A DNA stretch of 44,999 nucleotides, taken from assembly GCA_964651825.1 (NCBI GenBank), contig CAZYWK010000026.1, positions 1-44,999 of the forward strand. Direction: 5' to 3'. This stretch comes from Sva-07 sp964651825. GTDB taxonomy: Bacteria; Actinomycetota; Acidimicrobiia; Acidimicrobiales; Ilumatobacteraceae. The notes beneath the pieces are model-generated. The model did not search any database and was not told where the DNA came from. It saw only the letters and a list, made by a program, of their open reading frames with translations. Positions 15,153 through 22,777 of the stretch are shown piece by piece. The translations under genes and the position numbers were made by a program. Numbering within the stretch: the first letter of the stretch is position 1; each line of letters opens with the position of its first letter.

Positions 15153-15958
15153 AGGTCGGGTTCATCGGTCTCGGCAGCATGGGCCTGCCCATGGCGCAGC
15201 GGATCCACGCCGAAGGTCACGACCTCACGGTGTGGGCGCGGCGACCGGTGACGCTCGAGCCGTTTGCGGGTACCGACGTGACGATTGCATCGACTCCAGC
15301 GGCGATGGGCTCGTCGGTCGAGGCCGTGTGCATCTGCGTGTTCGACGCGGCCGGTGTCGAACAGGTCCTCTTCGGGGCCGATGGGCTGATCGAAACACTC
15401 ACCCCGGGAACGGTCGTGTTGGTGCACAGCACCGTGTCGCCGGGGCAGATCCAGGACATCGCCCGACGAGCCCGCGAGCATGACGTGCGCGTGCTCGATG
15501 CACCCGTGAGCGGCGGCGCACCACGGGCGATCATCGGGGAGCTCACGATCATGGTCGGCGGCGACGGTGACGCGCTGGCCGCCGTGGCCGCGTTGACCGC
15601 CACCCTGTCGAACCACGTCGTTCATCTGGGCGGCATCGGGGCAGGGTCGCAGGCGAAACTCGTCAACAACACGCTGTTCGCGGCCCAGATCGCACTCGCC
15701 GACGACGCCATCACGGCCGGTGTCACGCTGGGGATCGACCCAGAAGGACTCCACGCGGTCCTGATGACGAGCAGCTCATCGTGCATCGCCTCAGGGGTGC
15801 GGGTCCGCGCCGGTTCGCTTCGCAACATCGCCGCCTCGGCCGCCGGTCCGACCCTCGCGAAAGACGTCGACCTGATGGGCGACGTGCTCGGCGACCGCGC
15901 CGGGCGCGAGCTCGTCGACACGGCCCGGCGATTCGTGGCAGGGATGCGGTCACCATGA
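15149..15958 (+). CDS. Beta-hydroxyacid dehydrogenase (3-hydroxyisobutyrate dehydrogenase-like)
   Basis: 269 residues, slightly short for the family (about 290). The nucleotide-binding motif GFIGLGSMGLPMAQRI is at the N-terminus. The substrate motif DAPVSGG and the catalytic Lys in GSQAKLVNNTLF are intact. It is a diverged neighbour-duplicate of the dehydrogenase half of the preceding fusion. The start ATG overlaps that gene's stop as ATGA. The family oxidises 3-hydroxyisobutyrate, tartronate semialdehyde or related acids with NAD(P); the true substrate is unknown. Confidence 0.87.
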   Translation: MKVGFIGLGSMGLPMAQRIHAEGHDLTVWARRPVTLEPFAGTDVTIASTPAAMGSSVEAVCICVFDAAGVEQVLFGADGLIETLTPGTVVLVHSTVSPGQIQDIARRAREHDVRVLDAPVSGGAPRAIIGELTIMVGGDGDALAAVAALTATLSNHVVHLGGIGAGSQAKLVNNTLFAAQIALADDAITAGVTLGIDPEGLHAVLMTSSSSCIASGVRVRAGSLRNIAASAAGPTLAKDVDLMGDVLGDRAGRELVDTARRFVAGMRSP

Positions 15959-15992
15959 TGCTGTCCGGGCGAGCGTCGCGGTTGGCGTGGGG

Positions 15993-16874
15993 ATGAGCGC
16001 TGATCCCGTCGACCGGTTGGGCGTCGAACATCAGACCGTCTTCGGTCTCCCGCCCGTCGAATTCGTGCAGTTGGCCGCTGACGTCGGATGCCGCCACATC
16101 GCTATAGCGCTCGTCGCCGGCCCGTACAACCCACACGGCTACCAGGCGTTCTCCTTGCGTGACGATGCCGGTCTGCGACGCAGGATGCTGGCCGCGATGC
16201 GCGAGCGCGACGTGTCGATCTCACTCGGCGAGGGGTTCACGATCCGTCCCGGTGTCGATGCCGTCAGCTTCGCGGCCGACCTCGACACGATGGCAGAACT
16301 CGGCGTGGCGAGGATCAACACCGTCAGCATGGACCCTGACCTCGCCCGGAGCCTCGACCAGTTCGGGTCGCTCGCCGAGCTGGCCGCCGAGCGCGGGCTG
16401 AACACCACGGTCGAGTTCGCCCCGTCGCTGACCATCGGCACGCTCGCCGCGGCGCTCGCCGCGGTCCGCCACGTCGACCGGCCGGACTTCAACCTGCTGA
16501 TCGACACCATGCACTTCGTACGAGCCGGGCACACCGTCGACGACCTCGCGGCCATCGAGCCGGCGCGGATCGTTCACGTCCAGCTGTGCGACAACACGGT
16601 GCGCCAGCGGGGCCGGGAGTACCGCGACGACACCAGCGACCGCAGCGCCCCCGGCGATGGCGAGTTCCCGTTGGCCGAGATCATCGCCGCGCTGCCGCGG
16701 CACGTGCCGATCGGTCTCGAGGTTCCGATGCGTCCGAGTGCCGAGGCCGGCGAACCCACCGAGGATCGCGTGCGTCGGTGCGTCCTCGGTGCACGAGCCG
16801 TGCTGGCCGCAGTCGAGACCATGTGGGCTGACGACCAACTGTTCCACGCCGAGAAGATGAGGAGTTCGACATGA
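15993..16874 (+). CDS. Sugar phosphate isomerase/epimerase-like TIM-barrel protein
   Basis: 293 residues with the xylose-isomerase-like TIM barrel. Candidate metal ligands sit at strand ends: Glu in TTVEFAPS, Asp/His in LLIDTMHFV, His in IVHVQLCDN and Glu in IGLEVPM. Members include inosose dehydratases, ketose epimerases and hydroxypyruvate isomerases; motifs do not decide which. ATG 15993 is 34 bases after the previous stop, and the gene overlaps the following SDR gene by ATGA. A carbohydrate- or polyol-like intermediate in this cluster is a reasonable inference. Confidence 0.8.
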   Translation: MSADPVDRLGVEHQTVFGLPPVEFVQLAADVGCRHIAIALVAGPYNPHGYQAFSLRDDAGLRRRMLAAMRERDVSISLGEGFTIRPGVDAVSFAADLDTMAELGVARINTVSMDPDLARSLDQFGSLAELAAERGLNTTVEFAPSLTIGTLAAALAAVRHVDRPDFNLLIDTMHFVRAGHTVDDLAAIEPARIVHVQLCDNTVRQRGREYRDDTSDRSAPGDGEFPLAEIIAALPRHVPIGLEVPMRPSAEAGEPTEDRVRRCVLGARAVLAAVETMWADDQLFHAEKMRSST

Positions 16875-17692
16875 CCACAACACTCGTCACCGACTACGGA
16901 TCCTGGGGCATCGTCGCCGGAGGATCCGATGGCACGGGCGCCGCATTCGCCGATGCGATCGCGTCGCGTGGCATGAACGTGGTGCTCGTCGCGCGACGAC
17001 GCGCTGTGTTGGACGAAGTTGCCGGCGACCTCCGCTCACGACACGGCGTGGAGGTCCGCACCGTCGTGCTCGATTTGAGCACCCCGTCAGCCATGGCGGA
17101 ACTGGCACAGGCAACGGCGGACCTCGAGATCGGCCTGTTCGTGTACAACGCCGGCGGCGACGACCGCAGCGTCGAATTCCTCGGCAAGGAGCTCGACGAC
17201 CACTTGAGCCTGGTCCGGCGGAACTGCACCAGCGTGCTCGAAGCCGCTCATCGATTCGGGGGTCCGATGGTCGCTCGCGGACGTGGGGCAATGGTGATCG
17301 TCACGTCCGGCGCAGCATGGGCGGGCGGCGCAGCGCTCGCCGTGTATGGAGCGACGAAGGCGTTCGATCTCATCCTCGCCGAATCGCTGTGGGTCGAATG
17401 GCGCGACCGCGGGGTCGACGTCCTCGGCCTGGTCCTCGGGCGGACCGACACCCCATCACTGCGCCGCGTCCTCGACGCCCGAGGCGATTCCTACGACGGC
17501 CTCGCCGACGCCGCCGACGTCGCCAACGAGGCACTCGATCACCTCCGCGACGGACCTACATGGATCTCTGGGAGTGACGAACCGACGGGGGGCTCACCAT
17601 TCGGTGCCCTCAAACGACGCGACGCGGTGCTCGCCATGAGTCGGGGCGCGGCGAAGACCGCAGTGGTGCACGACGCCGGCGGCGACGCATGA
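16871..17692 (+). CDS. Short-chain dehydrogenase/reductase
   Basis: 273 residues of the classical SDR fold. The cofactor loop is modified (AGGSDGTG instead of TGASSGIG), followed by VVLVARRRAVLDEVA, which favours NADPH. The NNAG-type motif reads YNAGGDD. The catalytic Ser, Tyr and Lys are present in SGAAWAGG and YGATKAF. The C-terminal 50 residues are poorly conserved. It overlaps both neighbours by four bases (ATGA), so it belongs to the same polycistronic unit. The substrate is unknown. Confidence 0.85.
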   Translation: MTTTLVTDYGSWGIVAGGSDGTGAAFADAIASRGMNVVLVARRRAVLDEVAGDLRSRHGVEVRTVVLDLSTPSAMAELAQATADLEIGLFVYNAGGDDRSVEFLGKELDDHLSLVRRNCTSVLEAAHRFGGPMVARGRGAMVIVTSGAAWAGGAALAVYGATKAFDLILAESLWVEWRDRGVDVLGLVLGRTDTPSLRRVLDARGDSYDGLADAADVANEALDHLRDGPTWISGSDEPTGGSPFGALKRRDAVLAMSRGAAKTAVVHDAGGDA

Positions 17693-17874
17693 ACGACGGC
17701 CACCTGACCGACCGCCTCGACGATGTTCTGCAGGAGCTGGTGGCCAAGGCCATCGATCATCGCGCCACCCTGTACGACCTGACCCGGGAGATCGAGCTCC
17801 CCGCCGACGGGATGAACAATCCCGACCGAACGTGTCCCGACCGAACGCATCGAGGAAGCCAGCCTGCCCAGTAG
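17689..17874 (+). CDS. Small uncharacterised protein, last gene of the dehydrogenase cluster
   Basis: 61 residues. The first 40 (DRLDDVLQELVAKAIDHRAT and following) look like an amphipathic helical segment. The C-terminal end contains PDRT twice, because a 12-base sequence (CCCGACCGAACG) is repeated at 17821 and 17836. The start overlaps the SDR stop as ATGA, a strong sign of real translation. No family is recognised. The tRNA-derived att scar begins only 44 bases after its stop, so the C-terminus may be altered or truncated relative to homologues. Confidence 0.5.
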   Translation: MNDGHLTDRLDDVLQELVAKAIDHRATLYDLTREIELPADGMNNPDRTCPDRTHRGSQPAQ

Positions 17875-17917
17875 TTGGGCTGTCGGAGGCCGCCATGCCG
17901 ATGTACCTGCTGTTTTG

Positions 17918-17963
17918 TGGAGCCCAGAGCGAGAATCGAACTCGCGACCTACGCATTACGAAT
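17918..17963 (-). other. 3' half of tRNA-Thr(CGU): probable integration (att) site remnant
   Basis: Read on the minus strand, these 46 bases are exactly the tRNA order from anticodon loop to CCA: loop TTCGTAA (anticodon CGT), stem TGCGT, five-base variable loop AGGTC, T arm GCGAG-TTCGATT-CTCGC, acceptor strand TCTGGGC, discriminator T and CCA. The 5' side beyond the loop does not match: the required stem ACGCA is absent. This is the scar left when a tyrosine integrase inserts at a tRNA 3' end. In such events the inserted DNA lies on the 5' side of the remnant, here toward higher coordinates. Confidence 0.75.
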
Positions 17964-18063
17964 CAGAAAAATGCCATCCGCGCCGTCCGCGTGGCTCCAC
18001 GAAATCCGCCCTGAGCAGGCACTTTGTCCGCATGGTGTTCTTTCGTGTCGATCAGGAGTGCGG

Positions 18064-18087
18064 AAAATATGGGACAAAATATGGGAC
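18064..18087. repeat. Tandem 12-bp direct repeat AAAATATGGGAC x2
   Basis: Two perfect adjacent copies in an AT-rich stretch about 100 bases inside the tRNA scar. The position would suit integrase or excisionase arm sites, but no such protein is present nearby, so the role is open. Confidence 0.6.
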
Positions 18088-18378
18088 AACTCTGAGTGCG
18101 CACCGCACGCTTCCAACATATTTTCGGTCGGTACGAGGTGCCGCGTTAGCCAGGTGCGTGCTGGAATACGGGTGGGCCGAGCCCCCACCATGATGTTGTC
18201 GCGGATTGATCGAGCATTGCCGCTTGTGTCGACCATTTCCAGGGCAACGTCGGCCCCGTGACCGCCGACGTTCAGCACCTCCAAGAGTGCGCGCATGCCG
18301 CTCGGACGAAGTGCTGCCGAGCCACTGGCCGGTGGCGGCGTGATGCGGGTGCCGCGATGAGCAACGAGGAGGTCGAGA

Positions 18379-18394
18379 AATTAGGGCACTGATT
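18379..18394 (+). promoter_or_regulatory. Weak copy of the 16-bp operator
   Basis: AATTAGGGCACTGATT agrees with AAATAGGTNACTATTT at about 11 of 15 defined positions. It lies 34 bp upstream of the main site in front of the transporter operon, roughly three helical turns, which would allow co-operative binding. Confidence 0.35.
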
Positions 18395-18412
18395 AATTGA
18401 CGGGCCGAATCT

Positions 18413-18428
18413 AAATGGGTTACTGTTT
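18413..18428 (+). promoter_or_regulatory. 16-bp operator (AAATAG-GTNA-CTATTT type) of the LIV transporter operon
   Basis: AAATGGGTTACTGTTT, 65 bases before the GTG of the substrate-binding protein. The right arm continues into TTTTACGC, which can serve as a -10 region. It is one of ten copies between 18.4 and 43.7 kb. Confidence 0.65.
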
Positions 18429-18492
18429 TACGCACTGACCCGAGAGCGGCCCGATGGGAGGGAGCGCCTGGGCTGACCAAGGGGGAAACAAC

Positions 18493-19872
18493 GTGCATGG
18501 ATCGAACCGCCGCCGGTTGGTGGCTCTACTCGCAGGAGCTGCGCTCATCGCTGCCGCGTGCGGCAGTGATGACGACAATTCGTCGGACACGACACCGGTG
18601 ACGGAGGCGGCGGGGGACACCGCCGCCGTGGCCGACACGCAGCCGGCCGACACCGAACCGGCAGACAGCGCGCCGGGCGACACCGAACCTGCAGACACCG
18701 AGCCCGCCGACACGGAACCAGCTGCCGCCGATCCGCTCGGCACGCCGACACCCGCCGAGGGTGAGCCGGTCAAGATCGGTCTGATCACGGAGAGCGGGGG
18801 CGAGGCGATCAGCTCGCAGTCCCAACTCACCGAGACGGGTGCGCAGATCGCCGCCGACTACTTGAACGAATACCGCGGCGGGCTCGGCGGCCAGCCGATC
18901 GAACTCGTCATCTGCGGGAACAAGGCGAGCGCCTCGGGTGCGGCCGATTGCGCCAACCAGATGATCGAAGAAGATGTCGCCGCCGTGGTCTGGCCGTTCA
19001 CCGGGTTCGGGCCCCAGCAGGTGCCGATCATCACCGGTGCGGGAATCCCGATCATCGCGGTCAGCGGCTCGTCCACCGAGGAACTGACGACGCCCGGCGT
19101 GTTCATCATCACCGGCGGATACGTCGGCACCCTCGGCGCCTACGCCCAGCATTCGGCTGACAACGCCGTCGAGAAGTTCTCGATGATCACCATCGACGTT
19201 CCTTCGGCGACCCAGGCCGCCGAAGGCATCGGTGCATTGGTGTTCGGGAACGCCGGCGTCGAGTACTCCGTGGTCAAGGTTGCACCCGGAACGCCGGACA
19301 TGACCGCGCAGGTCCAGGCCGCTATCAGCGACGGCGCCACCGCTCTCGGAGTGACCGGTGACGTCACGTTCTGCACGTCGTTCTTCCAGGCGTACCAGGC
19401 CCTCGCCTTGGACGTGCCGAAGTACATCATCCAGCCCTGTGTCGACCCGACGGTGATCGAGTCGCTGAGCGACGTGCTCGACGGTTCGATCCTCGCCACC
19501 ACCGTGGCCGACGACGACGACACCGACGTGTACGCAGCGATGGTCGAGAAGTACGGTGACGGCGACATCGATCCGAACCCATCGGTCAGCTCCGGCGTCT
19601 CATCAGGCGTGGCGAGTCTCATGAACCTGTGGAACCTGATGGACGGCGTCACCGGCCCGATCACGGCCGCGGTCGCCACCGATCAAGCCAAGACCGCCGT
19701 CGACACTCCGATGTGGCTGTCCGGAGGGTTGACCTTCACCTGCGACGGCACGGCGATCCCGCTCCTGCCGAACCTGTGCTCGGCCCAGTTCCAGATCGGC
19801 ACCGTCGACGCCACGGGCCAGGTCAGCGGGCTCGAACCGGTTGACGCCTCCGCCCTGTTCACCACGGGCTGA
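18493..19872 (+). CDS. LIV-family ABC transporter substrate-binding lipoprotein
   Basis: 459 residues. An N-terminal lipoprotein signal ends in the lipobox IAAAC (Cys near 23), then an Asp/Thr/Glu/Pro-rich flexible linker with DTEPA repeats (about 24-90), then a type I periplasmic-binding fold of the branched-chain amino acid/amide family (KIGLITESGGEA at the start of the domain). It captures the substrate outside the membrane for the permease encoded next. In catabolic clusters such proteins often bind aromatic or hydrophobic acids rather than amino acids. The start is GTG 18493, with GGGGGA 7 bases upstream. It is the first gene behind the operator at 18413 and is followed by a strong hairpin. 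Confidence 0.88.
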   Translation: MHGSNRRRLVALLAGAALIAAACGSDDDNSSDTTPVTEAAGDTAAVADTQPADTEPADSAPGDTEPADTEPADTEPAAADPLGTPTPAEGEPVKIGLITESGGEAISSQSQLTETGAQIAADYLNEYRGGLGGQPIELVICGNKASASGAADCANQMIEEDVAAVVWPFTGFGPQQVPIITGAGIPIIAVSGSSTEELTTPGVFIITGGYVGTLGAYAQHSADNAVEKFSMITIDVPSATQAAEGIGALVFGNAGVEYSVVKVAPGTPDMTAQVQAAISDGATALGVTGDVTFCTSFFQAYQALALDVPKYIIQPCVDPTVIESLSDVLDGSILATTVADDDDTDVYAAMVEKYGDGDIDPNPSVSSGVSSGVASLMNLWNLMDGVTGPITAAVATDQAKTAVDTPMWLSGGLTFTCDGTAIPLLPNLCSAQFQIGTVDATGQVSGLEPVDASALFTTG

Positions 19873-19898
19873 TTCCCCCAATTCGGCCCATGTGTGAC

Positions 19899-19937
19899 GG
19901 TATGGACGAGAACTGGATGACGGTTCTCGTCCATACC
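19899..19937 (+). terminator. Intergenic hairpin after the substrate-binding protein gene
   Basis: Perfect 15-bp stem (19899-19913 with 19923-19937) and 9-base loop, starting 27 bases after the stop. There is no U-run, so it is not a textbook intrinsic terminator. It may partially terminate transcription or protect the upstream mRNA, giving more binding protein than permease, as is common in such operons. Confidence 0.6.
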
Positions 19938-19963
19938 CCCTGGTGGCATGGACGGTGGGAGCA

Positions 19964-22777
19964 ATGACGGACTACCTCAACTTCGCTCTGCTCGGCGTCG
20001 GGAACGGCGCGGTGTTCGCCGCACTGGCTGTGGCGCTCGTCGTCTGTTACCGCAGCTCCGGCGTCGTCAACTTCGCCACCGGCGCTCTCGCGCTCCACGC
20101 CGCGTTCACGTTCGCGTTCCTGCGACGTGGCGAACTGCTCATCCCGCTGCCGCCGCTGCCGAGCACCGTCGACGTCGGCGGGCCCGTGCCATTCGCGCTC
20201 GCCATGGTCATCGCCATTCTGATCGAAGGGCTGGTCGGCGTCGCGCTGTGGCTCGTCGTCTTTCGGCCGCTGCGGCGGGCGACGCCCGTTGCCAAAGCGG
20301 TGGCCTCGCTCGGTGTGGCCTCGTTGCTGACGGCATTGATCGCCCACAGCGTGGGCACGTCGCAGATCCTGGTGGCGCCGATCTTCCCCACCGGACAGAC
20401 CGATCTCCCAGGCGACCTGACGGTGCCCACCGATCGGCTCTGGCTGGCGATCACCATCGTCGCCATCGCACTCGCGCTCGCCGCGGTGTACCGCTTCACC
20501 CACTTCGGCATGGCCACGCGCGCCGCGTCGGAAACCGAGACCGGTGCGCTGGTCAGCGGCATCTCGCCCGAGCGCATAGCGCTCGCCAACTGGGCGATCA
20601 GCGCCATGGTCGCCGGAACCGCCGGCATCCTCATCGCCCCCCTCGTCCCGCTCGTGCCCGGGACCTACACGCTCTTCATCGTGCCGGCTCTGGCGGCCGC
20701 GGTCCTGGGACGGTTCTTCGCCTTCCTGCCGGCGATCATCGGCGGCTTCGCCATCGGCATGCTGCAGTCGCTCGCGGTGTACATGCAGACCAAGTTCAGC
20801 TGGTTCCCGTCGTCCGGAGTCGCCGAGCTGATCCCACTGATCCTGATCCTCGCCGTGCTCGTCGTGCGCGGCAAACCATTGCCGACCCGCGGCGCCCTCC
20901 TCGAACAGACCCTCGCCCGCGCGCCGCGTCCACGCCGCGTCGTCATCCCCGCGATGGCCGGATCCGCTGTGGCCCTCGTGCTGCTCGCCATCCTGGAAGG
21001 CAGCTACCGGTCGGCACTGATCACCACCTTGATCATGGCGCTGATCTCGCTGTCGCTGGTCGTCGTAACCGGGTACTGCGGGCAAATCTCGCTGGCTCAG
21101 ATGACCTTCGCCGGTGCCGCGGCGTTCCTGCTCTCGCGCTTCACCAGCTCCTGGAATCTTCCATTCCCGATCGCGGTGCTGCTCGCGGCGACGGTCGCCG
21201 CCGTCGTCGGTGTCGTCATCGGCCTGCCCGCGCTGCGCATCCGTGGGCTGCTCGTGGGCGTGGTCACGCTGTCGCTCGCGGTCACCGTCGAAGCGCTGTG
21301 GTTCCGCAACAACGATTTCAACGGCGGCACCGAAGGCAGCCCGGTCACCGGCCCGACACTGTTCGGCCTCGACCTGCAGGTCGGGCTCGGACGCGGCTAT
21401 CCCCGCTTCCAGTTCGGCGTGCTCTGCCTGGTGATGCTGGTGGTCGTCGCACTGCTCGTCGCCCGGCTGCGGACGAGCCGGCTGGGATCGGCCATGCTCG
21501 CCGTGCGCGCCAACGAACGGTCCGCGGCGGCCGCCGGCATCAGCGTGGTGCGCATCAAGCTCATCGGGTTCGGCATCGGAGCGTTCATCGCCGGTCTCGG
21601 CGGCTGCCTCCTCGCCTACAAGCAGAGCAACGCGAGCTACGAGACCTTCAGCGCGCTGCCGTCACTGGCGGTGTTCCTCACGGCCTACCTGGCGGGGATC
21701 ACCTCGATCGCCGGTGCCATGGTGGCCGGGGTCATCAGCGCCGGCGGGATCATGTTCATCCTCGTCGACCGGCAGATCGAACTCGGCGACTGGTACGCCA
21801 TCGTGACCGCGGTGCTGCTGATCTTCACGGTGATCGCCAACCCGGAAGGCATCGTCGGCCCCGCCCACGCCAAGATCGGCGCCAGGCGGCTTGCCCGCCT
21901 CGGCTCGGCCGGACCGGTCGCGCCGTCGAATGAGGCACCGGCCGACGCGGCGGAGCACGTCTTCGATGTCGATGCGCCCTGCGCCTTGCGAGTGGACGGC
22001 GTGACGGTGCGCTACGGAGGCGTCGTCGCCGTGCACAACGCCGCCTTCGACGTTCCACGCGGGGCGATCGTCGGGCTCATCGGACCAAACGGTGCCGGCA
22101 AGACCACGATGCTCGACGCGATCTGCGGGTTCACCACCGCCACCGGGGAAATCACCATCGGTGACCGTCACATCGAGACCCTGCCGCCGCACCGCCGGGC
22201 ACAGCTCGGACTGGGCCGCACCTTCCAGGGTCTCGACCTGTACGAGGACCTCACCGTCGAAGAGAACGTCGCCGTCGGACAGGCCAACAACCGAGCAGCC
22301 GGGAGCGACGACATCGCCGCCGTGCTCGAGGCGCTCCGGCTCACCTCGCTGGCGGAGCGTCCGGTCGCCGAACTGTCGCAGGGCCAGCGTCAGCTCGTCT
22401 CGATCGCCCGAGCGCTCGCCGGGCGTCCGGACGTGCTGTTGCTCGACGAGCCCGCCGCCGGACTGGATACGACCGAGAGCGTCTGGTTGGCGACCCAACT
22501 GCGGACGATCCGTGACACCGGACTGACGATCCTGATGATCGATCACGACATGGGACTCGTTCTGGGGCTCTGCGACTACATTCACGTCCTCGACTTCGGT
22601 ACCGTCATCGCGTCGGGTACCCCCGAGGAGATCCGCACGAATCCCCGTGTCGCCGAGGCCTACCTCGGCACGTCGCTTACGCACGGCGATGACGACCTCG
22701 ACAACGCCATCGTCGAACCGGCCATGGCCCCGGTGGCCGCCACGGTCGCCACCCCGGTCGACGGGAGCGGAGGATGA
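19964..22777 (+). CDS. LivH-LivM-LivG fusion: two permease domains and an ATPase in one polypeptide
   Basis: 937 residues without internal stop. Residues about 1-300 match LivH-type permeases (YRSSGVVNFATGALALHAAF), about 330-640 match LivM (VTGYCGQISLAQMTFAGAAAF and later GLGGCLLAYK), and about 680-925 are a LivG-type ATPase. The ATPase has Walker A GPNGAGKTT near 706, LGLGRTFQGLDLYEDLT, signature LSQGQRQLVS near 804, Walker B VLLLDEPAAGLD and H-switch MIDHDMG. LivH and LivM are normally separate proteins; all three joined is unusual. It starts at ATG 19964 with GGTGGGA upstream and overlaps the LivF gene by ATGA. It imports the ligand of the preceding lipoprotein. Confidence 0.9.
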   Translation: MTDYLNFALLGVGNGAVFAALAVALVVCYRSSGVVNFATGALALHAAFTFAFLRRGELLIPLPPLPSTVDVGGPVPFALAMVIAILIEGLVGVALWLVVFRPLRRATPVAKAVASLGVASLLTALIAHSVGTSQILVAPIFPTGQTDLPGDLTVPTDRLWLAITIVAIALALAAVYRFTHFGMATRAASETETGALVSGISPERIALANWAISAMVAGTAGILIAPLVPLVPGTYTLFIVPALAAAVLGRFFAFLPAIIGGFAIGMLQSLAVYMQTKFSWFPSSGVAELIPLILILAVLVVRGKPLPTRGALLEQTLARAPRPRRVVIPAMAGSAVALVLLAILEGSYRSALITTLIMALISLSLVVVTGYCGQISLAQMTFAGAAAFLLSRFTSSWNLPFPIAVLLAATVAAVVGVVIGLPALRIRGLLVGVVTLSLAVTVEALWFRNNDFNGGTEGSPVTGPTLFGLDLQVGLGRGYPRFQFGVLCLVMLVVVALLVARLRTSRLGSAMLAVRANERSAAAAGISVVRIKLIGFGIGAFIAGLGGCLLAYKQSNASYETFSALPSLAVFLTAYLAGITSIAGAMVAGVISAGGIMFILVDRQIELGDWYAIVTAVLLIFTVIANPEGIVGPAHAKIGARRLARLGSAGPVAPSNEAPADAAEHVFDVDAPCALRVDGVTVRYGGVVAVHNAAFDVPRGAIVGLIGPNGAGKTTMLDAICGFTTATGEITIGDRHIETLPPHRRAQLGLGRTFQGLDLYEDLTVEENVAVGQANNRAAGSDDIAAVLEALRLTSLAERPVAELSQGQRQLVSIARALAGRPDVLLLDEPAAGLDTTESVWLATQLRTIRDTGLTILMIDHDMGLVLGLCDYIHVLDFGTVIASGTPEEIRTNPRVAEAYLGTSLTHGDDDLDNAIVEPAMAPVAATVATPVDGSGG

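Larger units (their letters stand above)
17875..18492. other. Gene-free junction region of about 620 bp
   Basis: No convincing complete gene. It holds the tRNA-Thr 3' remnant (17918-17963), a tandem 12-bp repeat (18064-18087), a weak operator (18379-18394), the main operator (18413-18428) and the leader of the substrate-binding protein gene. Base composition between about 17910 and 18130 is visibly more AT-rich than the surroundings. On the minus strand around 18155-18296 a short open stretch (NVGGHGADVALEMVDTSGN) faintly resembles an MDR-type dehydrogenase and could be gene debris; I cannot confirm it. Confidence 0.6.

Noticed and set aside
17918..18000. A complete tRNA gene on the minus strand
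   Set aside because: GGAGCC near 17995 could pair with the acceptor-side GGCTCC, but the anticodon stem cannot form, there is no D arm, and a correct acceptor strand for TCTGGGC would be GCCCAGA. It is only a 3' half.
19859..21085. 408-codon minus-strand frame
   Set aside because: Antisense to the LIV permease fusion and rich in Gln/Arg/Asp without any motif.
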